A DNA stretch of 64,000 nt, taken from assembly GCA_903994455.1 (NCBI GenBank), contig CAJEXI010000001.1, positions 175,323 through 239,322 of the forward strand. The letters run 5' to 3'. This DNA is from an uncultured Chlorobiaceae bacterium. Its GTDB lineage: Bacteria > Bacteroidota > Chlorobiia > Chlorobiales > Chlorobiaceae. Positions within the stretch are counted from its first letter, which is position 1; every line of letters begins with the position of its first letter. The notes beneath the pieces are model-generated. The model ran no database searches, was not told the DNA's origin, and was given only the letters and a program-made list of their open reading frames with translations. Positions 43,786 through 53,508 of the stretch are shown in pieces. The translations under genes and the position numbers were made by a program.

Positions 43786-45153
43786 TCAGGGATTTAAGAT
43801 ATCGTTGACAAGTATGTAGGCAAAAAGTGCAAAAAGAAGCGCCATGCCAATTTGCTGGATACGCATTTTGATTTCGAAAGGAAGCTCCCTGCGGATGATT
43901 CCCTCAATACCATTCAGGATGAATTGCCCGCCATCAAGGGCCGGAACCGGCAGCATATTGATGATGGCCAGAGAGATGGAGAGCATGGAGAGAAAATAGA
44001 GGAAGCTGACAGGCCCCTGTTCGGCGCTCTGGCTTGCTATTTTGGCAATCTTGATCGGGCCACCGACTGATTTTCGGAAATCCTCCTCGCCGGTGAAGAT
44101 TTTCGCAAATCCCTGAACGGTCATAGCGCTCATTTTCCAGGTCTGGTTGATGCCACTTACTACCGATTCGGCAAGAGAGAGTTTTCTTCGTTCGGCTTCA
44201 ATCGTCTGTTTCAGTGAGATGCCTATTTTGCCTGATGTGTTGGGTATAACGGTCGTGACAAATGTTGCGCCCTGGGAGCGAATGATTTCCGCATTGTTTT
44301 TGTTGCCTTTTGCCGCATCAAGATGTTGCCATCGTATACTGAGAGGTTTGCCGGCATTTGCGGAGATGATTCCGACAACCTCTGTCCAGTCGGAAACATT
44401 TTTTTCGTTGATTGCCGTAATGAGTCCGCCGGACTGGATTCCTGCAATTTTTGCTGGCATTTTTGCAAGAACTTCGTCTATGACCGGCGGGACGATAGGC
44501 CGTATACCGAGACTTTTCTGTTTATTGATGCTCGACATGATGTTTGAGGGAGCCTTGACCGTGATGCTTTTTCCGTCGCGAAGGAGCGTGTAGTTGAGCG
44601 AAGGGGCGGTGAAAAGTTCGGGATCAAGCGCATCCTCCCAACTTTTGACGGGTTTGCCGTTTGCCAGTTGCAGTCTGTCGCCCGTTTTCATGCCCATAGA
44701 TGCAAACGCTGATCCGTTTTCAACAAAGGCAGGATTGTTGACGCTGGTGCGCGACTCTCCAAGGGCAAGGGTTATGCCTATAAAGATAACGGTGGCAAGA
44801 ATCATGTTCATGGAGACACCTCCTGCAAGCACAATCAGACGCTGCCAGACCGGTTTGGCCCGGAACTCCCAGGGTTGTGGTTCCGAGTTCTGAAAATCGG
44901 TGTCGAGGCTTTCATCGACCATACCTGCGATCTTCACATAGCCACCGAGTGGAAAGGCTCCGACACCATACTCAGTCTCTCCGATCGTTTTTCTCCAGAG
45001 TCGCTTCTCAAAAAAGTCGAAACCGATATAAAACTTGTCGACCCTCATGCCGAACAGTTTTGCCGTCAGAAAATGGCCAAGTTCATGGGCGGTAACCAGT
45101 ATAAAAATGGCGACAATGAAAAAAAATGTGGTACTCAAAAAATCCATAGTCAA
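43786..45153 (-). CDS. rseP: site-2 intramembrane metalloprotease RseP
   Basis: 455 residues. The zinc motif HELGH is at about 24-28 in the first membrane helix, one PDZ domain around 240-290 ([25 protein letters not shown]) and an earlier diverged one near 130, and the LDGGQ motif in the penultimate helix ([11 protein letters not shown]). Cleaves membrane-bound regulators such as anti-sigma factors. Translation may also begin at the second Met (45147). dxr lies upstream on the same strand, a common pairing. Confidence 0.94.
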   Translation of the reverse strand: MTMDFLSTTFFFIVAIFILVTAHELGHFLTAKLFGMRVDKFYIGFDFFEKRLWRKTIGETEYGVGAFPLGGYVKIAGMVDESLDTDFQNSEPQPWEFRAKPVWQRLIVLAGGVSMNMILATVIFIGITLALGESRTSVNNPAFVENGSAFASMGMKTGDRLQLANGKPVKSWEDALDPELFTAPSLNYTLLRDGKSITVKAPSNIMSSINKQKSLGIRPIVPPVIDEVLAKMPAKIAGIQSGGLITAINEKNVSDWTEVVGIISANAGKPLSIRWQHLDAAKGNKNNAEIIRSQGATFVTTVIPNTSGKIGISLKQTIEAERRKLSLAESVVSGINQTWKMSAMTVQGFAKIFTGEEDFRKSVGGPIKIAKIASQSAEQGPVSFLYFLSMLSISLAIINMLPVPALDGGQFILNGIEGIIRRELPFEIKMRIQQIGMALLFALFAYILVNDILNP

Positions 45154-45220
45154 TCCTTTGTTTCAATAAAAAAAGAGATGTTTCCGTGATGCACGCTCTT
45201 GTTTTGCGTGTTTTACAAGG

Positions 45221-46369
45221 TTATGCAATAAGTTTTTTTGCAGTTTCACGGGCCCAGCGGTCTGCCTGAAGATATTCGTCAATTTCGACCGGAGTATAGG
45301 CTTCGTGAGCCTGCATGGTTTTGTCGACTGTTTCTGCGATGGCAGTAAATCCTATTTTCCTCTCAAGGAATGCTGCTACGGCGATTTCGTTTGCTGCGTT
45401 GAGTACGGCGGGATAAGTCCGGCCAGCTTTCAGTGCATCAAAAGCGAGACGAAGCGCAGGAAAACGCACCATATCCGGTTCCTCAAAGGTCAGGGTGCCA
45501 ATCTTTGCCAGGTCAAGCTTGTGGATGCCGCTTTCACATCGTTCTGGCCAGGCAAGGGCATAGGCGATCGGGGCGCGCATGTCGGGGGAGCCAAGTTGAG
45601 CGATGACGCATCCGTCAATATATTCGACCATAGAGTGAATGATGCTTTGGGGATGCACGACGACTCCGATTTTTTCGGCAGGCATGGTAAAGAGCCAGTG
45701 AGCTTCAATGACCTCAAGGCCTTTATTCATCATGGTTGCGGAGTCAATGGTGATTTTGGCCCCCATTGTCCATTGTGGATGTTTCAGTGCCTGTTCAAGC
45801 GTAACCTTTTTCAGCTCTTCGGCTGAGGTGTTGCGAAATGGGCCACCCGAGGCTGTCAGAATGATGCGTTCAACATCTTCTGTACGGTGTCCGGCAAGTG
45901 ACTGGAAGATGGCAGAGTGCTCACTGTCAACCGGAAGCAATTTTACGTTGTGTTTTTTTACCAGATCAGACACAAGTTGTCCTGCAACGACAAGTGTCTC
46001 CTTGTTGGCAAGGGCGATATGCTTGCCAGCCTTGATTGCGCTGATGGTTGGCAAAAGGCCTGCGGCTCCGACTATGGCCGATACGACCATATCGACTCCT
46101 TCAGCAGAGGCAATGGTTGCGGCTCCTTCGAGACCGTAAAAGATTTCTGGTTTGTGAGAGCCAAGAAGTGTTTGCAACTTTTTTGCTGAATCAGCATCCC
46201 TGACGGAAACGGCTTCGGGCAGAAACTCTTTGATCTGCTCGGCGAGCAACGCAACATCGTGGCCTTCAGCCAGGCCCGCAATATTGAATTTTTCAGGGTG
46301 CTGCCTGACAACATCAAGGGTACTGAGTCCAATTGAGCCGGTGCTGCCAAGGATGGATAGAGATCTCAT
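45221..46369 (-). CDS. dxr: 1-deoxy-D-xylulose 5-phosphate reductoisomerase
   Basis: 382 residues, full length. NADPH-binding start [17 protein letters not shown], metal/substrate region [13 protein letters not shown], and the loop [10 protein letters not shown]. Makes 2-C-methyl-D-erythritol 4-phosphate in the non-mevalonate isoprenoid pathway, which supplies quinone, carotenoid and chlorophyll side chains. Same strand as rseP and prfA. Confidence 0.96.
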   Translation of the reverse strand: MRSLSILGSTGSIGLSTLDVVRQHPEKFNIAGLAEGHDVALLAEQIKEFLPEAVSVRDADSAKKLQTLLGSHKPEIFYGLEGAATIASAEGVDMVVSAIVGAAGLLPTISAIKAGKHIALANKETLVVAGQLVSDLVKKHNVKLLPVDSEHSAIFQSLAGHRTEDVERIILTASGGPFRNTSAEELKKVTLEQALKHPQWTMGAKITIDSATMMNKGLEVIEAHWLFTMPAEKIGVVVHPQSIIHSMVEYIDGCVIAQLGSPDMRAPIAYALAWPERCESGIHKLDLAKIGTLTFEEPDMVRFPALRLAFDALKAGRTYPAVLNAANEIAVAAFLERKIGFTAIAETVDKTMQAHEAYTPVEIDEYLQADRWARETAKKLIA

Positions 46370-46491
46370 AATGTAGTAATAAAAAAAGTTGCCAGGGTTG
46401 ATGGTGAATTATGCTGGACTGAAGTTATGCTTTTTCGTGAAGGCATACAAATTACCGATCTTCTTCACGGTGATGAGCTGCTTTTTTCTTT

Positions 46492-46519
46492 TTGCTTTTC
46501 GCCGGATTTGTGTTATAAT
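46492..46519 (+). promoter_or_regulatory. sigma-70 type promoter of tRNA-Val
   Basis: TTGCTT (46492-46497), a 16-base gap, then a perfect TATAAT (46514-46519), 17 bases before the mature tRNA 5' end. Spacing and position fit a housekeeping promoter. Confidence 0.65.
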
Positions 46520-46535
46520 TGCTGCCGTGTGCATC

Positions 46536-46612
46536 GGGTTCCTAGCTCAGTTGGTTAGAGCGACTGGTTTACACCCAGTAGGTCGGGGGTTCGACTCCCT
46601 CGGGACCCACCA
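46536..46612 (+). tRNA. tRNA-Val (anticodon TAC)
   Basis: 77 bases including an encoded CCA. The acceptor arms GGGTTCC and GGGACCC pair (one G-U). The D-loop AGTTGGTTAGA, the anticodon arm ACTGG-TTTACAC-CCAGT with anticodon TAC at 46570-46572, and the T-arm GGGGGTTCGACTCCC are all standard. TAC reads GUA and, with modification, other valine codons. Confidence 0.97.
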
Positions 46613-46620
46613 TCAGAATA

Positions 46621-46649
46621 AAAAAGGCAGGGCTTTCCTGCCTTTTTTC
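46621..46649. terminator. bidirectional intrinsic terminator between tRNA-Val and ftsH
   Basis: AAAAAGGCAGG-GCTTT-CCTGCCTTTTTT is a perfect stem with T-runs on both strands. It follows the tRNA by eight bases and lies 17 bases past the ftsH stop on the other strand, so it can end both transcripts. Confidence 0.92.
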
Positions 46650-46665
46650 GTTCCACACTCCTTCT

Positions 46666-48750
46666 TCAATTTTCCGTTATTTTCCGTCCTTGCTTGAGTC
46701 GAGCAACTGCTTCCTCAAGCGCTGTGCGCTCCTTGTCGCTGAGCTGCTCTGTGTTTGTCTGAGCGGCCAGGTTGTCGGTGCTCTCCTCGGCGTTTTCCAG
46801 CAGGGGTTCCTCTTCGATGTGCACAGGAAAGAGCCCTTCAGGGCGTTTTCCCAGAATTTCCTCTATCTGGGAGTACTGAAGCATCTCCTTCAACAGCAGT
46901 TCGCTGGCAAGCTGCTCGAGTTTAGCCCGATTCTGAGTCAGGAGATTCATCACCTTGATGCGTGAATCTTCCACGAGGCTCATCACCTCACGGTCGATAA
47001 GCCGGGCCGTCTCTTCGCCATACTTTTTGTCAATGCCGGGGCCACCATAATAGGGATTATTGCTTTCGTAGAATGAGAGGTTGCCGAGTTTCTCGCTCAT
47101 GCCATAGACGGTGACCATATTGTAGGCTATGCTGGTCACCTTTTCAAGATCATTCTGCGCTCCCGTAGAGATTTCACTGAAAATGATCAGCTCTGCAATT
47201 CGTCCGCCGAGCAGTCCGCAGATGCGGCCAAGCAGTTCGCTTTTTGTCATCAGATAGCGGTCTTCAAGCGGAATGTTCATGGTGTAGCCAAGTGCGCTCA
47301 TTCCCCTCGGGACGATTGAAATTTTCTGGACAGGGTCGTTGTCGGGCATCATCCAGCTTACTATGGCGTGGCCCGCTTCATGGTAGGCAACAATCTGCTT
47401 TTCACGCGGGTTGATCACCTTGTTCTTTTTTTCAAGTCCAGCGACGCAACGCTCAATGGCATCTTCAAAATCTTTCATCTCAATGCTTTTCTTGTTGCGG
47501 CGAGAGGCAAGCAGGGCGGCTTCGTTGGCGGCATTGGCAATTTCTGCACCCGCAAATCCTGGAGTCTGGGAAGCAAGTGCTTTCAGGTTGACATCCGTTG
47601 AAAGTGAAAGATCTTTGGTATGAACCTTGAAAATATCAATCCGCCCTTTCAGGTCAGGCTTGTCGACCATGATCTGGCGGTCAAAACGCCCTGGTCTCAG
47701 AAGGGCTGAATCAAGCACGTCCGGGCGGTTGGTGGCGGCGATAAGAATGACGCCCTTGTCGGTTGCAAATCCGTCCATTTCGACAAGCAACTGATTGAGG
47801 GTGTTTTCCCTTTCGTCGTTGGCACCCATCATGGCTCCTTTGCCCCTGCTTCTGCCGACAGCGTCAATTTCATCAATAAAGATAATACAGGGAGCTTTTT
47901 CTTTGGCCTGTTTGAAAAGGTCGCGCACTCTTGCCGCTCCGACACCAACAAACATCTCGACAAAGTCTGAACCGCTGATGCTGAAAAACGGCACGTCAGC
48001 CTCGCCGGCAACAGCCTTTGCCAGCAGGGTTTTTCCGGTTCCGGGAGGGCCGACGAGTAGCACTCCTTTTGGCAGTTTGCCGCCAAGGGTTGTATATTTT
48101 TTGGGATCCTTGAGGAAGTCGACCACCTCCATCACCTCAGCCTTCGCCTCATCGAGGCCTGCGACATCCTTGAAGGTGATGCGGGTGTGTTCGTCCAGGT
48201 TTTCGTAGAGCGCGGCCTTGTTTTTACCGATATTCATGAATTGTGAGCCTGGGCCGCCCATCCGCCGAAAAACAAAAAAGTAGATGCCAATAAGCAAGCC
48301 GAAAGGCACTATCCATTGCAGCAGTTCACTGATCCAGGTTGTGCTGGCCATGCCCTGATATTTTATCCCTTTACTCTCCAGCAGTGCGACCAGGGTGTCG
48401 TCGCGCACGGAATTGACAACAATCTCATTTGACTGAGAAGGAAAGATTCCTGGAGCATCCTTGGGCTGTTCCTTTACCGTAATGCTGGTAACCGTGCCCG
48501 GCTTGAGCTTGATGTAGATTTTTTCTTGCGCTATTTTTACTGATACAATCTTCTCTTCGGTAATGAGTTTGCGGAATTCGCTGTACGGAATCTCCTTTGT
48601 TGTGCCTGACCAGAAAAAGGCGAGCTGTATTCCTATGAGAAGAACAATAACGACCACATAGTACATGATCGAAAATTTCGGTCGCGGTATGTTGTTTTCC
48701 GGTTCGTTTTTATAGGGATTTGAAGGTTTAAGCGGTTTCTTTGCCATCAA
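46666..48750 (-). CDS. ftsH: ATP-dependent zinc metalloprotease FtsH
   Basis: 694 residues. Two membrane helices at the N-terminus (about 28-46 and 135-152), AAA domain with Walker A GPPGTGKT, Walker [14 protein letters not shown] and second region of homology [21 protein letters not shown], then the protease zinc site HEAGH. It degrades misfolded membrane proteins and selected regulators. The C-terminal tail is acidic. Confidence 0.97.
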   Translation of the reverse strand: MMAKKPLKPSNPYKNEPENNIPRPKFSIMYYVVVIVLLIGIQLAFFWSGTTKEIPYSEFRKLITEEKIVSVKIAQEKIYIKLKPGTVTSITVKEQPKDAPGIFPSQSNEIVVNSVRDDTLVALLESKGIKYQGMASTTWISELLQWIVPFGLLIGIYFFVFRRMGGPGSQFMNIGKNKAALYENLDEHTRITFKDVAGLDEAKAEVMEVVDFLKDPKKYTTLGGKLPKGVLLVGPPGTGKTLLAKAVAGEADVPFFSISGSDFVEMFVGVGAARVRDLFKQAKEKAPCIIFIDEIDAVGRSRGKGAMMGANDERENTLNQLLVEMDGFATDKGVILIAATNRPDVLDSALLRPGRFDRQIMVDKPDLKGRIDIFKVHTKDLSLSTDVNLKALASQTPGFAGAEIANAANEAALLASRRNKKSIEMKDFEDAIERCVAGLEKKNKVINPREKQIVAYHEAGHAIVSWMMPDNDPVQKISIVPRGMSALGYTMNIPLEDRYLMTKSELLGRICGLLGGRIAELIIFSEISTGAQNDLEKVTSIAYNMVTVYGMSEKLGNLSFYESNNPYYGGPGIDKKYGEETARLIDREVMSLVEDSRIKVMNLLTQNRAKLEQLASELLLKEMLQYSQIEEILGKRPEGLFPVHIEEEPLLENAEESTDNLAAQTNTEQLSDKERTALEEAVARLKQGRKITEN

Positions 48751-48995
48751 TCAACAATCATGGTTATAAGTTACAAGACTCAGGGACGGTATTTACAGGT
48801 CACCGAATTTCAGGAAAGCCAATTTACGGGATTCTTTCATTTAATGAAGCATCTCGAAAGAAAACATATTATATATTGCCCAGACTTGAAATCTATTTCT
48901 TTAGCTATAAGTTTCATAGTGGTCTGGCGGAGTTGGTTCATGGCATTATCAGGTGGGCACGTTTGGTTTTTTAATAACAGTCGAGGATGCAGGTT

Positions 48996-49832
48996 ATGAG
49001 TTCAGTTCGGGACAAGGCAAATAGCAGGATCGCAGCGCTGAGGTCACTTTTATGTGTCGGGCTTGACAGCGATTCCGGAAAAATACCACAGGTTTTTTTG
49101 GGATATCAAAATCCGGTGCTTGAGTTTAATCGTTCGATTATCAGGGCCACATCGGATGTTGCTGTTGCATACAAAATCAATACTGCGTTTTATGAAGCGA
49201 GAGGTATTGCAGGATTGCAGGATATGGAACAAACTCTTCGCCTGATTCCTGAAGGGTGTATGACGATTGCCGATGCCAAACGGGCGGATATCGGAAATAC
49301 AAGCAAAATGTATGCACAGGCTTTTTTTGATCACTGGCGTTTTGATGCTCTTACTGTAGCGCCGTACATGGGGTTTGACTCTTTGGAGCCCTTTTTTGCC
49401 TATGAGGACAAAGTGATTTTTGTGCTTTGCCTGACATCAAACGCCGGATCAATTGATTTTGAGGAGCAGGCGATGGAAGATGGCAAACCACTCTATCGTT
49501 CTGTACTCGGCAAGGTCGCGTCATGGAGCAGGAACGGAAACGGCGGCGTTGTTGTTGGAGCTACCAAAAGCAGTTTGCTTGGGGCGGTGCGTCGCCAGGC
49601 ACCCGATCTTTTTTTGCTCATTCCCGGGGTGGGAGCCCAGGGGGGATCGCTTCAGGATGCCGTGAATTTTGGCGTTGATGGTAAAAGGCAAGGAGCCATT
49701 ATCAATGTCAGCCGGGCTCTTATCTATCCCTCAGCAGGTGCCTCCGGCTCTTTTTCATGTATTGATGATTATGAAAAGGCTGTTGCTGACGAGGCATCAA
49801 AAATTTATAATGAAATGAGTTTGGTGTTATAA
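48996..49832 (+). CDS. pyrF: orotidine 5'-phosphate decarboxylase (subfamily 2)
   Basis: 278 residues from ATG 48996, which has GAGG nine bases upstream; an ATG at 48987 directly abuts that GAGG, so it cannot use it. Converts OMP to UMP. The early strand LLCVGLDSD, the catalytic DAKRADIGNTSKMYA, and LIPGVGAQGG at the phosphate site are typical of the longer PyrF subfamily 2. It is divergent from ftsH. Confidence 0.93.
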   Translation: MSSVRDKANSRIAALRSLLCVGLDSDSGKIPQVFLGYQNPVLEFNRSIIRATSDVAVAYKINTAFYEARGIAGLQDMEQTLRLIPEGCMTIADAKRADIGNTSKMYAQAFFDHWRFDALTVAPYMGFDSLEPFFAYEDKVIFVLCLTSNAGSIDFEEQAMEDGKPLYRSVLGKVASWSRNGNGGVVVGATKSSLLGAVRRQAPDLFLLIPGVGAQGGSLQDAVNFGVDGKRQGAIINVSRALIYPSAGASGSFSCIDDYEKAVADEASKIYNEMSLVL

Positions 49833-49908
49833 TTGCAGAAAGATCTCCGCTGAATCGGCGGGGGTGTGGTGTTTTAATGGAATTAATTATTAATAGTGTA
49901 ATTAACCT

Positions 49909-51753
49909 ATGTGCGGAATTGTTGGATATATAGGATGGCAGGATGCGGCACCGGTGCTTCTGAGTGGATTGAAACGGCTTGAATACCGGGGTTACGATTC
50001 TGCCGGGATTGCCTTGCTGAATGGCACTCTTTCGGTGATGAAGCAGAAAGGCAGTGTTGGAGGTCTTGAAACGGATACGCATACGCTCAGGCAAGGAATG
50101 CCAGGGGCGACGGTGGGCATCGGTCATACCAGATGGGCGACCCATGGTGAACCCAGTGACCGCAATGCTCATCCCCACTTGAATGCTGCCGGGGATATCG
50201 CGCTCATTCATAACGGTATTGTCGAAAACTATTCGGTGCTGAAACAGGAGCTTGTTTCCCTGGGCTACGTCTTTGTAAGTGAGACTGATTCTGAGGTTCT
50301 GGTACACCTGATTGACAGGATATGGAAGGGTGATCCGTCGCTCGACCTGGAAGCGGTTACCCGCAGTGCTCTTCGTCATGTTGACGGTGCTTATGGTCTG
50401 TGTGTCATCTCTTTGCGTGAGCCTGACAAGATTGTTGTTGCACGCAAGGGTAGTCCACTGGTGATTGGTATCGGTATTGGTGAGTACTTTATTGCTTCCG
50501 ATGCAGCACCTATTGTCGAACATACCAACAAGGTGGTGTATCTCTCTGATGGCGATCTTGCTGTCGTAAGAAGGGAGGGCTACACGATCAAGACGATTGA
50601 GAATGTCGAACAGGAAAAGATCGTGACGGAGCTGGAATTTTCACTGGAAAAAATAGAGAAAGGCGGTTTTGAGCACTTTATGCTCAAGGAGATTTTTGAA
50701 CAGCCTGCCGTCATGCACGATGTCATGCGAGGGCGCGTACGCCTTGAGGAGGGTCGTCTCTGCCTTGGCGGAATTGAAGATTACCTCGATCGTCTGAAGC
50801 AGGCAAAGCGCATTGTTATCTGTGCCTGCGGTACGAGCTGGCATGCTGGTCTGATTGGCGAATATCTGATTGAGGAGTTTGCCCGTATTCCGGTTGAGGT
50901 TGACTATGCCTCAGAGTTCAGGTATCGCAATCCGATTGTTGGTGTTGATGATGTGGTTATTGTTATTTCTCAGTCGGGGGAAACGGCTGATACCCTTGCG
51001 GCGCTTCGTACTGCCAAGGAAAAAGGAGCCCTTGTCATGGGTATCTGTAATGTTGTTGGTTCTACTATTGCCCGCGAAACTCTTTGTGGAATGTATACCC
51101 ATGCTGGCCCGGAGGTTGGTGTTGCTTCAACAAAAGCCTTTACTGCGCAAGTGATTATGCTCTATATGCTGGCTCTGGCACTCAGTAAGGGAAGAACCAT
51201 TTCCAATGAGGAAATTGCGCTGAACCTCAAAGAGCTGGCATCGATTCCTGAAAAAGCGGCACGGATTCTTGAACTTGACAGCCAGATCAAATCTATTGCA
51301 GAACGGTTCAAGGATGCAAAAAACTTTCTCTATCTCGGACGCGGCTTCAATTTTCCGGTCGCTCTTGAAGGTGCCCTGAAACTCAAGGAGATCTCCTATA
51401 TTCATGCGGAAGGTTATCCCGCAGCCGAAATGAAACATGGGCCGATTGCCCTGATTGACGAGGATATGCCTGTCATTTTTATTGCCACCCGTGACAGTAC
51501 CTACACCAAGATTCTCAGTAATATCGAGGAGGTTCGCAGCCGTAAAGGTCGGGTTATTGCTATCGCCAATGAAGGTGATCAGGAAATCAGCCGTCTGGCC
51601 GAACATGTTATTTTTATTCCCCAGGCTTCAGGGCCGATCACTCCGTTACTGACGGTTATTCCTCTGCAGCTTCTTGCTTATCATATTGCGACGCTTCGGG
51701 GGTGTAATGTTGATCGACCACGAAATCTGGCAAAATCGGTTACCGTTGAGTAG
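49909..51753 (+). CDS. glmS: glutamine-fructose-6-phosphate aminotransferase (isomerising)
   Basis: 614 residues. The N-terminal glutaminase domain has catalytic Cys2 (MCGIVGYIG), and HTRWATHG; the two SIS domains carry CGTSWHAG and ISQSGETADTLAALR, ending with the family tail NVDRPRNLAKSVTVE. Makes glucosamine-6-phosphate for the cell wall and LPS. No glmS ribozyme fold is evident in the 76 bases upstream, which contain mainly AT-rich sequence. Confidence 0.97.
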   Translation: MCGIVGYIGWQDAAPVLLSGLKRLEYRGYDSAGIALLNGTLSVMKQKGSVGGLETDTHTLRQGMPGATVGIGHTRWATHGEPSDRNAHPHLNAAGDIALIHNGIVENYSVLKQELVSLGYVFVSETDSEVLVHLIDRIWKGDPSLDLEAVTRSALRHVDGAYGLCVISLREPDKIVVARKGSPLVIGIGIGEYFIASDAAPIVEHTNKVVYLSDGDLAVVRREGYTIKTIENVEQEKIVTELEFSLEKIEKGGFEHFMLKEIFEQPAVMHDVMRGRVRLEEGRLCLGGIEDYLDRLKQAKRIVICACGTSWHAGLIGEYLIEEFARIPVEVDYASEFRYRNPIVGVDDVVIVISQSGETADTLAALRTAKEKGALVMGICNVVGSTIARETLCGMYTHAGPEVGVASTKAFTAQVIMLYMLALALSKGRTISNEEIALNLKELASIPEKAARILELDSQIKSIAERFKDAKNFLYLGRGFNFPVALEGALKLKEISYIHAEGYPAAEMKHGPIALIDEDMPVIFIATRDSTYTKILSNIEEVRSRKGRVIAIANEGDQEISRLAEHVIFIPQASGPITPLLTVIPLQLLAYHIATLRGCNVDRPRNLAKSVTVE

Positions 51754-51795
51754 GAGAAAAGTTTTGTTCTTTCACTATAACAGGACATAAAAATT

Positions 51796-52737
51796 ATGCA
51801 CGGACATATTGTTATCACTGGAGCTACAGGTGTCATAGGGACGGAACTTGCCCTGCGGCTGATTGCAAGGGGAGAGAGTGTTGTTGTTTTTGCTCGTTTA
51901 CCAGGTGTTGCTGCCCGTAATATCCCCGGCGCGGGGGAGTATGTTCAGTGGGACTCTGGTATGGACGGTGGAGACTGGACCGGTTTTATCAATGGAGCAA
52001 AGGCTGTGATTCATCTTGCCGGCAAACCCCTGCTTGAAAGCCGATGGACCGAAGCACACAAAAATGAGTGCTATTCGTCAAGAGTTCTTGGTACCCGGCA
52101 TATCGTTTCGGCAATTGCCAGCGCTTCTGAAAAACCTCAGGTCTTTATCTCTGCATCTGCTATTGGTTACTATGGCTCGTTTTCACGCTGTGACGATACT
52201 CCGGCAATGGATGAGTCGGCACCGGAGGGCCGGGATTTTCTTGCAAAAATTTGTATTGACTGGGAAAAGGAGGCGCTTGCCGCTGAAAAGAGTGGCCCGC
52301 GTACGGTCTTGTTAAGAACGGGCATTGTTTTATCGACCAAAGGCGGGATGTTGCAGAAAATGCTTCCAACGTTCCGTCTTTTTCTTGGTGGCCCCATCGG
52401 TTCAGGTCTTCAATGTATCTCATGGATTCATATTGATGATGAGATTGCCGCCATTCTTGAAGTCCTTGATAATCCTCTTTACCGTGGAGCAATTAATCTG
52501 GTCAGCCCGACACCTGTTACCATGAAGAAGTTTGCTGAGGCACTTGCGGCTGTTCTTGACAGGCCGGCCCAACTGCCGGTGCCGGAGTTTGTCGTTCATC
52601 TTTTGATGGGTGAAGGAGCAGAGTATGCTGTCAAAGGTCAGAAGATCACGCCTGGATTTCTGATGGCACAACATTTTCCTTTTCTGTATCAGAGTCTCTC
52701 CGATGCTTTGGCGGACCTTATCGCACACAAGAAATAA
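51796..52737 (+). CDS. TIGR01777-type epimerase (SDR superfamily, SulA/YfcH-like)
   Basis: 313 residues. NAD(P)-binding start VITGATGVIGTELALRL, AVIHLAGKPL, active-site area SASAIGYYG, and a C-terminal DUF1731 domain (SPTPVTMKKFAEALAAVLDRPAQLPVPEFVVHLLMGEGA). Substrate unknown. It follows glmS by 42 bases. Confidence 0.92.
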   Translation: MHGHIVITGATGVIGTELALRLIARGESVVVFARLPGVAARNIPGAGEYVQWDSGMDGGDWTGFINGAKAVIHLAGKPLLESRWTEAHKNECYSSRVLGTRHIVSAIASASEKPQVFISASAIGYYGSFSRCDDTPAMDESAPEGRDFLAKICIDWEKEALAAEKSGPRTVLLRTGIVLSTKGGMLQKMLPTFRLFLGGPIGSGLQCISWIHIDDEIAAILEVLDNPLYRGAINLVSPTPVTMKKFAEALAAVLDRPAQLPVPEFVVHLLMGEGAEYAVKGQKITPGFLMAQHFPFLYQSLSDALADLIAHKK

Positions 52738-52769
52738 GCTGGTTGTAAAAAATAAAACGGAGTACATCT

Positions 52770-53267
52770 ATGGGTACAAGAGGACGTGAAATTGTTGGAG
52801 AGCACCTTCCCCGTGTTCTTGAGTTGCTCAACAAGGCTTTTGCTGACGAATGGCTGGCCTATTATCAGTACTGGATTGGAGCAAAAGTGGTGCAGGGGCC
52901 AATGAAGGATGCTGCTATTGCCGAACTTCTGCAACACGCGGCAGATGAGCTTCGTCATGCCGATATGCTGACAACAAGGATTATTCAGCTTGGCGGAAAA
53001 CCGGTTTCAAGTCCGCTCGACTGGTTTACCCTGTCGAACTGTGGCTATGCGGCACCTGACGATCCGTTTGTGAAAAAGATACTTGAGCAGAACATTGCGG
53101 GTGAGCAGTGTGCCATTAATGTCTATAACAGTATCATTGAAGAGGTCAGATTCAAGGACCCGGTTACCTACAATATTGCGGTACAGATTCTTCAGGATGA
53201 GGTTGAGCATGAAGAGGATCTGCAGGCTCTTCTCGAAGATCTTGGTGTTTTTCTCTTCAGGCAGTAA
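52770..53267 (+). CDS. Dps-like ferritin-fold protein (thioferritin type)
   Basis: 165 residues, a four-helix ferritin-like bundle with two sets of iron ligands: E in DEWLAYYQYW, ExxxH in DELRHADM, then E and ExxxxH pairs in GEQCAINVYNSIIEEV and DEVEHEEDL. Two cysteines, C91 and C114, are spaced much as the disulfide pair of the archaeal DPSL proteins. It would store or detoxify iron and peroxide. It starts 32 bases after the epimerase gene. Confidence 0.82.
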   Translation: MGTRGREIVGEHLPRVLELLNKAFADEWLAYYQYWIGAKVVQGPMKDAAIAELLQHAADELRHADMLTTRIIQLGGKPVSSPLDWFTLSNCGYAAPDDPFVKKILEQNIAGEQCAINVYNSIIEEVRFKDPVTYNIAVQILQDEVEHEEDLQALLEDLGVFLFRQ

Positions 53268-53279
53268 CGGTATAAAAAA

Positions 53280-53305
53280 GCCGGACAGAGCATGCGCTGT
53301 CCGGC
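53280..53305. terminator. hairpin after the Dps-like gene
   Basis: GCCGGACAG-AGCATGCG-CTGTCCGGC is a perfect 9-base stem, 12 bases after the stop codon. A-rich sequence precedes it and no T-run follows on the plus strand, so it may end transcription less sharply or act as a 3' stabiliser. Confidence 0.6.
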
Positions 53306-53508
53306 ATTGTCCCCTTCACTCTCCACAGGTTTCCAAATACAACTTCCATTTTTTACTGACAATTACCTTGCCTCATTGGTGGAGTTATTCAAAAAATCTC
53401 CCTTTTCGTAATAAAAAAGGCTAATGGTTTGCTTTTGGTTAAAAAAATAACTACATATTTGTTATTATTATTAATTATTAAGGCTTTGTTAACCTATTTA
53501 ATCTTATT

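Noticed and set aside
48900..48965. tRNA-like words (GGCGGAGTTGGTTCA) upstream of pyrF
   Set aside because: No acceptor or anticodon stem can be formed around them.
48760..48986. 79-codon frame between ftsH and pyrF
   Set aside because: It overlaps the pyrF start, has no ribosome site and matches nothing; the gap more likely holds the divergent promoters.
53268..53508. Search for a sigma-54 promoter before amtB
   Set aside because: amtB-glnK operons often have one, but no TGGCAC-N5-TTGC-like site is present here.
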